DNA of 64,000 nucleotides from Sphagnum compactum (GCA_965153455.1 OZ234504.1:6324001-6388000); one strand, 5' to 3'; shown: positions 47,633-63,311, counted from the first letter of the stretch. Program-made: numbers and translations. The notes: generated by a model from the letters alone, not told the origin.

Positions 47633-50600
47633 CTAGTGGGTACCCGTGACCTTCGGACACTGTGAAGTCCCCAAAAAGTGAGCGGGGGGAGGGACGAGAA
47701 AAAAAAGACAAAATTATCAAATATATTTGGTTGGTTTTGAGTGTGTAGTCAAAAATATAGACGCATGATTACAGTTGTTTACTTCATATCCGGCTTTATA
47801 GCCAGTTTTGGCACAATCTTCTTGAGGAAGGTCGTCACATTTTGCTATGGATGATCCCCACTGTGGCGACAAACAAAAAATCTTAGAAAAATAAAATAAA
47901 AAACAACACTGCTAGGGACGACCAGGGGTAGGTCTATCCTGGCAACTACCTCCTTACTATGAGATAAATTGCCACATGATTGTCTCTTCCATTCCATGGA
48001 TGGATGACGGGACCCCCACCCCCAATAGAAAAAAGAAAAAATTTCTCCCTTTCCCCCTCTCCCCAAAACCCAAAAAAGGAAAAAATTGGCTGCACTGATT
48101 GCATACCGAACCTTCTTCAGTGCCTGCTTGAAATTTTTATTATGGGCCAACACCCCTTCATAATAGGATGGCTACCTATTGTGTTATAGGGCAGAATGGG
48201 CAATTCCCTGAAAGAGTGGAGTTTTGCAATTTAAGAAGGGCCCGCGCCCTCCCCCCCACTCTTTGCCTTGGATGGATGACGGGACGGATGGTTAAGGTGC
48301 CGGTTATTATTGAGCAAAATGAGAATTCCCAAAATGCCAATAAATTTCAAGCATCCAGTGCCCAATATATTTTGGGCAGAAATGATAAAAATCAGCATTT
48401 ATAACTTTCCAAAGCAAGCTAAAATTTCCAAAATTGCCTGAATTTTTTTCAAGCATCTTAGAAAAAAAATCTCATGAATATTTCCGAGCATAGGATTTGT
48501 TGATTTCTCAAATTCTTCAGCAAAAATGAAAAAAAATCAACCTATATAATCTACCCAAAATATATTGGGCAGAATAAAGATTCTCAAACTAATGAATATT
48601 TTTCAAGCATTTTGAGAAATGTTTTTCAGGAATTTTTTAGAATGCCCAATTTTAAACCTAATTGTAAGCCTCAGTGCTAAATTTTTGTCCTTTATTCTAA
48701 ACATCAAAAAAATTGTACATTATATGTTTCAACATTAAAGGCAAATAACAACATAAAAGAAGCATAAAGCATTTTCTTAAAATGACATTTTATTTCCAAA
48801 TATTATATCTTCCTTTTTTTTGTCCATTTTCAATAATCTAAAGTGCTATGGATGCACCAAGTTGAAATCAACATGTATTATTTAAGTTATAGAGGTAAAG
48901 GAACAACAAAAAAAAGCCATGAAAAAGATCAATGTGTTGAATTTCAAAATATGAATTAGGCCAATGACCAAATATTGACCCCACTTATTTTTAACAACCA
49001 TATCTTCCTCATTTTATGTCTTTTTTGAGCAATTTAAACGGCCATGGGTACACCAAACCAAGGTCTAAAAAACCCTTTCCCACGTGAAAGGCAAAGGGAC
49101 AATGTACATTAAAATCTAAAATTATTTGAATGTTTGAATGTTTGCTCACTAACTTGTTTTGTAATAGTTACAAGTGAGTTGCAATTAGGATGTAATTAGT
49201 TTTTTATCCCATATTGTTTATCCTACCTTTCAAGTTTGCAAAATATATAACTAAGTGCATTTAAAGTATTAAAAACGAATGACATTTGGAATAAACCAAT
49301 AAAAAACGGTTTGGCCCTAAAACTTAAACCCAAAATGAAATAGGATTATTCCAAATGACCTACCTACCTACTTTAAACCTACCTATTTATCTACCTAGGC
49401 CTAATTATACTTACCTAACTAGCCTAAGAAATTTAGATAATAATGCTTACATATTTTAAGCCTACCTCCTTGTTGACTTAAGCACCACATGTCAACATAT
49501 TATCGGCCTTAAGATGAATGATGTTTAAATTAAATTAATAAAAAAATTAGATATAGAAATAAATTTAGAAATGCCATGTTCCATTAATGATTTTTCAACA
49601 CAATGTGTAAGGCACTAAAAATTATCAAAAATGACATAGAATTGAAAAAGTTATGGCCCCCCAAAATAGAGGGGTTCAAAGATTAAAAAAAAAACAAACC
49701 ATTGATTACTACAAAGGCTAGTTTCCAAACAACTAAATAAATAAATTTATGTTGTTCTATTGTTATTATAGTTCAAAAATTATTTGTAGAACTTTAGGTG
49801 GCACTCCTATAACATTTTAAATCATTTAAAATGAATACAAAATAAGAATGTTATGAGGTTTAAAAGTAGGAGGGTCCAAAGAGGGAAAAAAAAAAGGAAA
49901 AAAATGTGTTTTGTAAGTTGGAAAGTTTATTTCTCTTCTTGTTATTTATTCATTTTTCTTTTCTTTTACATTTCAAAGATGATTTTTAAAGCTTGAAATA
50001 ACACTCCCATAACATTTTAAATCACTCAAAATGAAAGACATATGATGAAGATATAAATAATTAATGAATATGTATCTTTATTAAGTTATAAATAATTGTA
50101 TTATAGTCATAACATAGTTGAATAGTAATAATTTAATAATGGTGCACTAGTGGTTGGGCTAATTATATCAATGGGAATCATAATCGAAAACCAGTTGCAA
50201 ATGTATTCCATAATGGGTGGTGGAAATGTGGACACATGGCATAATCACATATATGTACATTGGACCTTATTGTAACATAATTGTTGCTTTAATGGCACAT
50301 TTACAACAGTTCTAAAGTAATTGTCACATGCAATTACAATGAAAATTTTGAAAAAATCAAACATGATTAACTACATCTGTATGTACGATGTATATAAATT
50401 ACCCTATAGAAGATCCATTTTCAACTCACTTATAACTATAATACAACTAATTGATTTTTTAATGTGACAATTTATTTATTAATACATCATATTTTCTAGT
50501 GGGTACCCGTGACCTTCGGACACTGTGAAGTCCCCAAAAAGTGAGCGGGGGGAGGGACGAGAAAAAAAAGACAAAATTATCAAATATATTTGGTTGGTTT

Positions 50601-53600
50601 TGAGTGTGTAGTCAAAAATATAGACGCATGATTACAATTGTTTACTTCATATCCGGCTTTATAGCCAGTTTTGGCACAATCTTCTTGAGGAAGGTCGCCA
50701 CATTTTGCTATGGATGATCCCCACTGTGGCGACAAACAAAAAATCTTAGAAAAATAAAATAAAAAACAACACTGCTAGGGACGACCAGGGGTAGGTCTAT
50801 CCTGGCAACTACCTCCTTACTATGAGATAAATTGCCACATGATTGTCTCTTCCATTCCATGGATGGATGACGGGACCCCCACCCCCAATAGAAAAAAGAA
50901 AAAATTTCTCCCTTTCCCCCTCTCCCCAAAACCCAAAAAAGGAAAAAAATTGGCTGCACTGATTGCATACCGAACCTTCTTCAGTGCCTGCTTGAAATTT
51001 TTATTATGGGCCAACACCCCTTCATAATAGGATGGCTACCTATTGTGTTATAGGGCAGAATGGGCAATTCCCTGAAAGAGTGGAGTTTTGCAATTTAAGA
51101 AGGGCCCGCGCCCTCCCCCCCACTCTTTGCCTTGGATGGATGACGGGACGGATGGTTAAGGTGCCGGTTATTATTGAGCAAAATGAGAATTCCCAAAATG
51201 CCAATAAATTTCAAGCATCCAGTGCCCAATATATTTTGGGCAGAAATGATAAAAATCAGCATTTATAACTTTCCAAAGCAAGCTAAAATTTCCAAAATTG
51301 CCTGAATTTTTTTCAAGCATCTTAGAAAAAAAATCTCATGAATATTTCCGAGCATAGGATTTGTTGATTTCTCAAATTCTTCAGCAAAAATGAAAAAAAA
51401 TCAACCTATATAATCTACCCAAAATATATTGGGCAGAATAAAGATTCTCAAACTAATGAATATTTTTCAAGCATTTTGAGAAATGTTTTTCAGGAATTTT
51501 TTAGAATGCCCAATTTTAAACCTAATTGTAAGCCTCAGTGCTAAATTTTTGTCCTTTATTCTAAACATCAAAAAAATTGTACATTATATGTTTCAACATT
51601 AAAGGCAAATAACAACATAAAAGAAGCATAAAGCATTTTCTTAAAATGACATTTTATTTCCAAATATTATATCTTCCTTTTTTTTGTCCATTTTCAATAA
51701 TCTAAAGTGCTATGGATGCACCAAGTTGAAATCAACATGTATTATTTAAGTTATAGAGGTAAAGGAACAACAAAAAAAAGCCATGAAAAAGATCAATGTG
51801 TTGAATTTCAAAATATGAATTAGGCCAATGACCAAATATTGACCCCACTTATTTTTAACAACCATATCTTCCTCATTTTATGTCTTTTTTGAGCAATTTA
51901 AACGGCCATGGGTACACCAAACCAAGGTCTAAAAAACCCTTTCCCACGTGAAAGGCAAAGGGACAATGTACATTAAAATCTAAAATTATTTGAATGTTTG
52001 AATGTTTGCTCACTAACTTGTTTTGTAATAGTTACAAGTGAGTTGCAATTAGGATGTAATTAGTTTTTTATCCCATATTGTTTATCCTACCTTTCAAGTT
52101 TGCAAAATATATAACTAAGTGCATTTAAAGTATTAAAAACGAATGACATTTGGAATAAACCAATAAAAAACGGTTTGGCCCTAAAACTTAAACCCAAAAT
52201 GAAATAGGATTATTCCAAATGACCTACCTACCTACTTTAAACCTACCTATTTATCTACCTAGGCCTAATTATACTTACCTAACTAGCCTAAGAAATTTAG
52301 ATAATAATGCTTACATATTTTAAGCCTACCTCCTTGTTGACTTAAGCACCACATGTCAACATATTATCGGCCTTAAGATGAATGATGTTTAAATTAAATT
52401 AATAAAAAAATTAGATATAGAAATAAATTTAGAAATGCCATGTTCCATTAATGATTTTTCAACACAATGTGTAAGGCACTAAAAATTATCAAAAATGACA
52501 TAGAATTGAAAAAGTTATGGCCCCCCAAAATAGAGGGGTTCAAAGATTAAAAAAAAAACAAACCATTGATTACTACAAAGGCTAGTTTCCAAACAACTAA
52601 ATAAATAAATTTATGTTGTTCTATTGTTATTATAGTTCAAAAATTATTTGTAGAACTTTAGGTGGCACTCCTATAACATTTTAAATCATTTAAAATGAAT
52701 ACAAAATAAGAATGTTATGAGGTTTAAAAGTAGGAGGGTCCAAAGAGGGAAAAAAAAAAGGAAAAAAATGTGTTTTGTAAGTTGGAAAGTTTATTTCTCT
52801 TCTTGTTATTTATTCATTTTTCTTTTCTTTTACATTTCAAAGATGATTTTTAAAGCTTGAAATAACACTCCCATAACATTTTAAATCACTCAAAATGAAA
52901 GACATATGATGAAGATATAAATAATTAATGAATATGTATCTTTATTAAGTTATAAATAATTGTATTATAGTCATAACATAGTTGAATAGTAATAATTTAA
53001 TAATGGTGCACTAGTGGTTGGGCTAATTATATCAATGGGAATCATAATCGAAAACCAGTTGCAAATGTATTCCATAATGGGTGGTGGAAATGTGGACACA
53101 TGGCATAATCACATATATGTACATTGGACCTTATTGTAACATAATTGTTGCTTTAATGGCACATTTACAACAGTTCTAAAGTAATTGTCACATGCAATTA
53201 CAATGAAAATTTTGAAAAAATCAAACATGATTAACTACATCTGTATGTACGATGTATATAAATTACCCTATAGAAGATCCATTTTCAACTCACTTATAAC
53301 TATAATACAACTAATTGATTTTTTAATGTGACAATTTATTTATTAATACATCATATTTTCTAGTGGGTACCCGTGACCTTCGGACACTGTGAAGTCCCCA
53401 AAAAGTGAGCGGGGGGAGGGACGAGAAAAAAAAGACAAAATTATCAAATATATTTGGTTGGTTTTGAGTGTGTAGTCAAAAATATAGACGCATGATTACA
53501 ATTGTTTACTTCATATCCGGCTTTATAGCCAGTTTTGGCACAATCTTCTTGAGGAAGGTCGCCACATTTTGCTATGGATGATCCCCACTGTGGCGACAAA

Positions 53601-56600
53601 CAAAAAATCTTAGAAAAATAAAATAAAAAACAACACTGCTAGGGACGACCAGGGGTAGGTCTATCCTGGCAACTACCTCCTTACTATGAGATAAATTGCC
53701 ACATGATTGTCTCTTCCATTCCATGGATGGATGACGGGACCCCCACCCCCAATAGAAAAAAGAAAAAATTTCTCCCTTTCCCCCTCTCCCCAAAACCCAA
53801 AAAAGGAAAAAAATTGGCTGCACTGATTGCATACCGAACCTTCTTCAGTGCCTGCTTGAAATTTTTATTATGGGCCAACACCCCTTCATAATAGGATGGC
53901 TACCTATTGTGTTATAGGGCAGAATGGGCAATTCCCTGAAAGAGTGGAGTTTTGCAATTTAAGAAGGGCCCGCGCCCTCCCCCCCACTCTTTGCCTTGGA
54001 TGGATGACGGGACGGATGGTTAAGGTGCCGGTTATTATTGAGCAAAATGAGAATTCCCAAAATGCCAATAAATTTCAAGCATCCAGTGCCCAATATATTT
54101 TGGGCAGAAATGATAAAAATCAGCATTTATAACTTTCCAAAGCAAGCTAAAATTTCCAAAATTGCCTGAATTTTTTTCAAGCATCTTAGAAAAAAAATCT
54201 CATGAATATTTCCGAGCATAGGATTTGTTGATTTCTCAAATTCTTCAGCAAAAATGAAAAAAAATCAACCTATATAATCTACCCAAAATATATTGGGCAG
54301 AATAAAGATTCTCAAACTAATGAATATTTTTCAAGCATTTTGAGAAATGTTTTTCAGGAATTTTTTAGAATGCCCAATTTTAAACCTAATTGTAAGCCTC
54401 AGTGCTAAATTTTTGTCCTTTATTCTAAACATCAAAAAAATTGTACATTATATGTTTCAACATTAAAGGCAAATAACAACATAAAAGAAGCATAAAGCAT
54501 TTTCTTAAAATGACATTTTATTTCCAAATATTATATCTTCCTTTTTTTTGTCCATTTTCAATAATCTAAAGTGCTATGGATGCACCAAGTTGAAATCAAC
54601 ATGTATTATTTAAGTTATAGAGGTAAAGGAACAACAAAAAAAAGCCATGAAAAAGATCAATGTGTTGAATTTCAAAATATGAATTAGGCCAATGACCAAA
54701 TATTGACCCCACTTATTTTTAACAACCATATCTTCCTCATTTTATGTCTTTTTTGAGCAATTTAAACGGCCATGGGTACACCAAACCAAGGTCTAAAAAA
54801 CCCTTTCCCACGTGAAAGGCAAAGGGACAATGTACATTAAAATCTAAAATTATTTGAATGTTTGAATGTTTGCTCACTAACTTGTTTTGTAATAGTTACA
54901 AGTGAGTTGCAATTAGGATGTAATTAGTTTTTTATCCCATATTGTTTATCCTACCTTTCAAGTTTGCAAAATATATAACTAAGTGCATTTAAAGTATTAA
55001 AAACGAATGACATTTGGAATAAACCAATAAAAAACGGTTTGGCCCTAAAACTTAAACCCAAAATGAAATAGGATTATTCCAAATGACCTACCTACCTACT
55101 TTAAACCTACCTATTTATCTACCTAGGCCTAATTATACTTACCTAACTAGCCTAAGAAATTTAGATAATAATGCTTACATATTTTAAGCCTACCTCCTTG
55201 TTGACTTAAGCACCACATGTCAACATATTATCGGCCTTAAGATGAATGATGTTTAAATTAAATTAATAAAAAAATTAGATATAGAAATAAATTTAGAAAT
55301 GCCATGTTCCATTAATGATTTTTCAACACAATGTGTAAGGCACTAAAAATTATCAAAAATGACATAGAATTGAAAAAGTTATGGCCCCCCAAAATAGAGG
55401 GGTTCAAAGATTAAAAAAAAAACAAACCATTGATTACTACAAAGGCTAGTTTCCAAACAACTAAATAAATAAATTTATGTTGTTCTATTGTTATTATAGT
55501 TCAAAAATTATTTGTAGAACTTTAGGTGGCACTCCTATAACATTTTAAATCATTTAAAATGAATACAAAATAAGAATGTTATGAGGTTTAAAAGTAGGAG
55601 GGTCCAAAGAGGGAAAAAAAAAAGGAAAAAAATGTGTTTTGTAAGTTGGAAAGTTTATTTCTCTTCTTGTTATTTATTCATTTTTCTTTTCTTTTACATT
55701 TCAAAGATGATTTTTAAAGCTTGAAATAACACTCCCATAACATTTTAAATCACTCAAAATGAAAGACATATGATGAAGATATAAATAATTAATGAATATG
55801 TATCTTTATTAAGTTATAAATAATTGTATTATAGTCATAACATAGTTGAATAGTAATAATTTAATAATGGTGCACTAGTGGTTGGGCTAATTATATCAAT
55901 GGGAATCATAATCGAAAACCAGTTGCAAATGTATTCCATAATGGGTGGTGGAAATGTGGACACATGGCATAATCACATATATGTACATTGGACCTTATTG
56001 TAACATAATTGTTGCTTTAATGGCACATTTACAACAGTTCTAAAGTAATTGTCACATGCAATTACAATGAAAATTTTGAAAAAATCAAACATGATTAACT
56101 ACATCTGTATGTACGATGTATATAAATTACCCTATAGAAGATCCATTTTCAACTCACTTATAACTATAATACAACTAATTGATTTTTTAATGTGACAATT
56201 TATTTATTAATACATCATATTTTCTAGTGGGTACCCGTGACCTTCGGACACTGTGAAGTCCCCAAAAAGTGAGCGGGGGGAGGGACGAGAAAAAAAAGAC
56301 AAAATTATCAAATATATTTGGTTGGTTTTGAGTGTGTAGTCAAAAATATAGACGCATGATTACAATTGTTTACTTCATATCCGGCTTTATAGCCAGTTTT
56401 GGCACAATCTTCTTGAGGAAGGTCGCCACATTTTGCTATGGATGATCCCCACTGTGGCGACAAACAAAAAATCTTAGAAAAATAAAATAAAAAACAACAC
56501 TGCTAGGGACGACCAGGGGTAGGTCTATCCTGGCAACTACCTCCTTACTATGAGATAAATTGCCACATGATTGTCTCTTCCATTCCATGGATGGATGACG

Positions 56601-59600
56601 GGACCCCCACCCCCAATAGAAAAAAGAAAAAATTTCTCCCTTTCCCCCTCTCCCCAAAACCCAAAAAAGGAAAAAAATTGGCTGCACTGATTGCATACCG
56701 AACCTTCTTCAGTGCCTGCTTGAAATTTTTATTATGGGCCAACACCCCTTCATAATAGGATGGCTACCTATTGTGTTATAGGGCAGAATGGGCAATTCCC
56801 TGAAAGAGTGGAGTTTTGCAATTTAAGAAGGGCCCGCGCCCTCCCCCCCACTCTTTGCCTTGGATGGATGACGGGACGGATGGTTAAGGTGCCGGTTATT
56901 ATTGAGCAAAATGAGAATTCCCAAAATGCCAATAAATTTCAAGCATCCAGTGCCCAATATATTTTGGGCAGAAATGATAAAAATCAGCATTTATAACTTT
57001 CCAAAGCAAGCTAAAATTTCCAAAATTGCCTGAATTTTTTTCAAGCATCTTAGAAAAAAAATCTCATGAATATTTCCGAGCATAGGATTTGTTGATTTCT
57101 CAAATTCTTCAGCAAAAATGAAAAAAAATCAACCTATATAATCTACCCAAAATATATTGGGCAGAATAAAGATTCTCAAACTAATGAATATTTTTCAAGC
57201 ATTTTGAGAAATGTTTTTCAGGAATTTTTTAGAATGCCCAATTTTAAACCTAATTGTAAGCCTCAGTGCTAAATTTTTGTCCTTTATTCTAAACATCAAA
57301 AAAATTGTACATTATATGTTTCAACATTAAAGGCAAATAACAACATAAAAGAAGCATAAAGCATTTTCTTAAAATGACATTTTATTTCCAAATATTATAT
57401 CTTCCTTTTTTTTGTCCATTTTCAATAATCTAAAGTGCTATGGATGCACCAAGTTGAAATCAACATGTATTATTTAAGTTATAGAGGTAAAGGAACAACA
57501 AAAAAAAGCCATGAAAAAGATCAATGTGTTGAATTTCAAAATATGAATTAGGCCAATGACCAAATATTGACCCCACTTATTTTTAACAACCATATCTTCC
57601 TCATTTTATGTCTTTTTTGAGCAATTTAAACGGCCATGGGTACACCAAACCAAGGTCTAAAAAACCCTTTCCCACGTGAAAGGCAAAGGGACAATGTACA
57701 TTAAAATCTAAAATTATTTGAATGTTTGAATGTTTGCTCACTAACTTGTTTTGTAATAGTTACAAGTGAGTTGCAATTAGGATGTAATTAGTTTTTTATC
57801 CCATATTGTTTATCCTACCTTTCAAGTTTGCAAAATATATAACTAAGTGCATTTAAAGTATTAAAAACGAATGACATTTGGAATAAACCAATAAAAAACG
57901 GTTTGGCCCTAAAACTTAAACCCAAAATGAAATAGGATTATTCCAAATGACCTACCTACCTACTTTAAACCTACCTATTTATCTACCTAGGCCTAATTAT
58001 ACTTACCTAACTAGCCTAAGAAATTTAGATAATAATGCTTACATATTTTAAGCCTACCTCCTTGTTGACTTAAGCACCACATGTCAACATATTATCGGCC
58101 TTAAGATGAATGATGTTTAAATTAAATTAATAAAAAAATTAGATATAGAAATAAATTTAGAAATGCCATGTTCCATTAATGATTTTTCAACACAATGTGT
58201 AAGGCACTAAAAATTATCAAAAATGACATAGAATTGAAAAAGTTATGGCCCCCCAAAATAGAGGGGTTCAAAGATTAAAAAAAAAACAAACCATTGATTA
58301 CTACAAAGGCTAGTTTCCAAACAACTAAATAAATAAATTTATGTTGTTCTATTGTTATTATAGTTCAAAAATTATTTGTAGAACTTTAGGTGGCACTCCT
58401 ATAACATTTTAAATCATTTAAAATGAATACAAAATAAGAATGTTATGAGGTTTAAAAGTAGGAGGGTCCAAAGAGGGAAAAAAAAAAGGAAAAAAATGTG
58501 TTTTGTAAGTTGGAAAGTTTATTTCTCTTCTTGTTATTTATTCATTTTTCTTTTCTTTTACATTTCAAAGATGATTTTTAAAGCTTGAAATAACACTCCC
58601 ATAACATTTTAAATCACTCAAAATGAAAGACATATGATGAAGATATAAATAATTAATGAATATGTATCTTTATTAAGTTATAAATAATTGTATTATAGTC
58701 ATAACATAGTTGAATAGTAATAATTTAATAATGGTGCACTAGTGGTTGGGCTAATTATATCAATGGGAATCATAATCGAAAACCAGTTGCAAATGTATTC
58801 CATAATGGGTGGTGGAAATGTGGACACATGGCATAATCACATATATGTACATTGGACCTTATTGTAACATAATTGTTGCTTTAATGGCACATTTACAACA
58901 GTTCTAAAGTAATTGTCACATGCAATTACAATGAAAATTTTGAAAAAATCAAACATGATTAACTACATCTGTATGTACGATGTATATAAATTACCCTATA
59001 GAAGATCCATTTTCAACTCACTTATAACTATAATACAACTAATTGATTTTTTAATGTGACAATTTATTTATTAATACATCATATTTTCTAGTGGGTACCC
59101 GTGACCTTCGGACACTGTGAAGTCCCCAAAAAGTGAGCGGGGGGAGGGACGAGAAAAAAAAGACAAAATTATCAAATATATTTGGTTGGTTTTGAGTGTG
59201 TAGTCAAAAATATAGACGCATGATTACAATTGTTTACTTCATATCCGGCTTTATAGCCAGTTTTGGCACAATCTTCTTGAGGAAGGTCGCCACATTTTGC
59301 TATGGATGATCCCCACTGTGGCGACAAACAAAAAATCTTAGAAAAATAAAATAAAAAACAACACTGCTAGGGACGACCAGGGGTAGGTCTATCCTGGCAA
59401 CTACCTCCTTACTATGAGATAAATTGCCACATGATTGTCTCTTCCATTCCATGGATGGATGACGGGACCCCCACCCCCAATAGAAAAAAGAAAAAATTTC
59501 TCCCTTTCCCCCTCTCCCCAAAACCCAAAAAAGGAAAAAAATTGGCTGCACTGATTGCATACCGAACCTTCTTCAGTGCCTGCTTGAAATTTTTATTATG

Positions 59601-62600
59601 GGCCAACACCCCTTCATAATAGGATGGCTACCTATTGTGTTATAGGGCAGAATGGGCAATTCCCTGAAAGAGTGGAGTTTTGCAATTTAAGAAGGGCCCG
59701 CGCCCTCCCCCCCACTCTTTGCCTTGGATGGATGACGGGACGGATGGTTAAGGTGCCGGTTATTATTGAGCAAAATGAGAATTCCCAAAATGCCAATAAA
59801 TTTCAAGCATCCAGTGCCCAATATATTTTGGGCAGAAATGATAAAAATCAGCATTTATAACTTTCCAAAGCAAGCTAAAATTTCCAAAATTGCCTGAATT
59901 TTTTTCAAGCATCTTAGAAAAAAAATCTCATGAATATTTCCGAGCATAGGATTTGTTGATTTCTCAAATTCTTCAGCAAAAATGAAAAAAAATCAACCTA
60001 TATAATCTACCCAAAATATATTGGGCAGAATAAAGATTCTCAAACTAATGAATATTTTTCAAGCATTTTGAGAAATGTTTTTCAGGAATTTTTTAGAATG
60101 CCCAATTTTAAACCTAATTGTAAGCCTCAGTGCTAAATTTTTGTCCTTTATTCTAAACATCAAAAAAATTGTACATTATATGTTTCAACATTAAAGGCAA
60201 ATAACAACATAAAAGAAGCATAAAGCATTTTCTTAAAATGACATTTTATTTCCAAATATTATATCTTCCTTTTTTTTGTCCATTTTCAATAATCTAAAGT
60301 GCTATGGATGCACCAAGTTGAAATCAACATGTATTATTTAAGTTATAGAGGTAAAGGAACAACAAAAAAAAGCCATGAAAAAGATCAATGTGTTGAATTT
60401 CAAAATATGAATTAGGCCAATGACCAAATATTGACCCCACTTATTTTTAACAACCATATCTTCCTCATTTTATGTCTTTTTTGAGCAATTTAAACGGCCA
60501 TGGGTACACCAAACCAAGGTCTAAAAAACCCTTTCCCACGTGAAAGGCAAAGGGACAATGTACATTAAAATCTAAAATTATTTGAATGTTTGAATGTTTG
60601 CTCACTAACTTGTTTTGTAATAGTTACAAGTGAGTTGCAATTAGGATGTAATTAGTTTTTTATCCCATATTGTTTATCCTACCTTTCAAGTTTGCAAAAT
60701 ATATAACTAAGTGCATTTAAAGTATTAAAAACGAATGACATTTGGAATAAACCAATAAAAAACGGTTTGGCCCTAAAACTTAAACCCAAAATGAAATAGG
60801 ATTATTCCAAATGACCTACCTACCTACTTTAAACCTACCTATTTATCTACCTAGGCCTAATTATACTTACCTAACTAGCCTAAGAAATTTAGATAATAAT
60901 GCTTACATATTTTAAGCCTACCTCCTTGTTGACTTAAGCACCACATGTCAACATATTATCGGCCTTAAGATGAATGATGTTTAAATTAAATTAATAAAAA
61001 AATTAGATATAGAAATAAATTTAGAAATGCCATGTTCCATTAATGATTTTTCAACACAATGTGTAAGGCACTAAAAATTATCAAAAATGACATAGAATTG
61101 AAAAAGTTATGGCCCCCCAAAATAGAGGGGTTCAAAGATTAAAAAAAAAACAAACCATTGATTACTACAAAGGCTAGTTTCCAAACAACTAAATAAATAA
61201 ATTTATGTTGTTCTATTGTTATTATAGTTCAAAAATTATTTGTAGAACTTTAGGTGGCACTCCTATAACATTTTAAATCATTTAAAATGAATACAAAATA
61301 AGAATGTTATGAGGTTTAAAAGTAGGAGGGTCCAAAGAGGGAAAAAAAAAAGGAAAAAAATGTGTTTTGTAAGTTGGAAAGTTTATTTCTCTTCTTGTTA
61401 TTTATTCATTTTTCTTTTCTTTTACATTTCAAAGATGATTTTTAAAGCTTGAAATAACACTCCCATAACATTTTAAATCACTCAAAATGAAAGACATATG
61501 ATGAAGATATAAATAATTAATGAATATGTATCTTTATTAAGTTATAAATAATTGTATTATAGTCATAACATAGTTGAATAGTAATAATTTAATAATGGTG
61601 CACTAGTGGTTGGGCTAATTATATCAATGGGAATCATAATCGAAAACCAGTTGCAAATGTATTCCATAATGGGTGGTGGAAATGTGGACACATGGCATAA
61701 TCACATATATGTACATTGGACCTTATTGTAACATAATTGTTGCTTTAATGGCACATTTACAACAGTTCTAAAGTAATTGTCACATGCAATTACAATGAAA
61801 ATTTTGAAAAAATCAAACATGATTAACTACATCTGTATGTACGATGTATATAAATTACCCTATAGAAGATCCATTTTCAACTCACTTATAACTATAATAC
61901 AACTAATTGATTTTTTAATGTGACAATTTATTTATTAATACATCATATTTTCTAGTGGGTACCCGTGACCTTCGGACACTGTGAAGTCCCCAAAAAGTGA
62001 GCGGGGGGAGGGACGAGAAAAAAAAGACAAAATTATCAAATATATTTGGTTGGTTTTGAGTGTGTAGTCAAAAATATAGACGCATGATTACAATTGTTTA
62101 CTTCATATCCGGCTTTATAGCCAGTTTTGGCACAATCTTCTTGAGGAAGGTCGCCACATTTTGCTATGGATGATCCCCACTGTGGCGACAAACAAAAAAT
62201 CTTAGAAAAATAAAATAAAAAACAACACTGCTAGGGACGACCAGGGGTAGGTCTATCCTGGCAACTACCTCCTTACTATGAGATAAATTGCCACATGATT
62301 GTCTCTTCCATTCCATGGATGGATGACGGGACCCCCACCCCCAATAGAAAAAAGAAAAAATTTCTCCCTTTCCCCCTCTCCCCAAAACCCAAAAAAGGAA
62401 AAAAATTGGCTGCACTGATTGCATACCGAACCTTCTTCAGTGCCTGCTTGAAATTTTTATTATGGGCCAACACCCCTTCATAATAGGATGGCTACCTATT
62501 GTGTTATAGGGCAGAATGGGCAATTCCCTGAAAGAGTGGAGTTTTGCAATTTAAGAAGGGCCCGCGCCCTCCCCCCCACTCTTTGCCTTGGATGGATGAC

Positions 62601-63008
62601 GGGACGGATGGTTAAGGTGCCGGTTATTATTGAGCAAAATGAGAATTCCCAAAATGCCAATAAATTTCAAGCATCCAGTGCCCAATATATTTTGGGCAGA
62701 AATGATAAAAATCAGCATTTATAACTTTCCAAAGCAAGCTAAAATTTCCAAAATTGCCTGAATTTTTTTCAAGCATCTTAGAAAAAAAATCTCATGAATA
62801 TTTCCGAGCATAGGATTTGTTGATTTCTCAAATTCTTCAGCAAAAATGAAAAAAAATCAACCTATATAATCTACCCAAAATATATTGGGCAGAATAAAGA
62901 TTCTCAAACTAATGAATATTTTTCAAGCATTTTGAGAAATGTTTTTCAGGAATTTTTTAAAATGCCCAATTTTAAACCTAATTGTAAGCCTCAGTGCTTA
63001 ATTTTTGT
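47633..63008 (-). repeat. Head-to-tail array, unit 2864 bp, about 5.4 copies
   Basis: Unit starts (CTAG on the plus strand) are at 47633, 50496, 53360, 56224, 59088 and 61952. The first unit is 2863 bp and the next four 2864 bp; the sixth is cut off after about 1.05 kb at 63008, where the sequence changes to the 5' part of element B. By eye, units 2 to 5 show no difference. Unit 1 has two substitutions (about 47774 and 47835) and lacks one A near 48080. Short open frames of 62-86 codons recur in every unit but have no family resemblance. Each unit is about 1.05 kb of Helitron 3' sequence plus about 1.81 kb of AT-rich sequence not seen elsewhere in the window. Confidence 0.95.
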
Positions 63009-63311
63009 TAATCTTAAGTCAAAACAATAAAAATATTTTAACCCAAGCCAAAATGGCAATTTTTAAAAATCCTAAGTCAAAATAATAAAAAGATTCTAAT
63101 CCTTAGGCCTAAATAGAAATTTTGTTAACAAAAAACTCGAATTGAAATTTTCTTTAAATTTAAAAAAAAAATGATTATGAAATGACCCACCTTTGTGATG
63201 AAGATCCAATCCCTCCCCCGGACTGCACAAAATCAAAACCCACATCAATCCATCTTCTTCTTCTTGTTTTTTTTTGTCTTCTTCTTTTTCCTGGCATCCC
63301 CACTTTCCACA

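Noticed and set aside
47845-62724. Recurring 62-86-codon open frames in every array unit
   Set aside because: They repeat only because the unit repeats. Opposite-strand frames overlap and the sequences are low in complexity.
47633-63008. CRISPR or satellite array
   Set aside because: The units are 2.86 kb, contiguous, without spacers, and bounded by Helitron 3' ends; this is a plant nuclear context.
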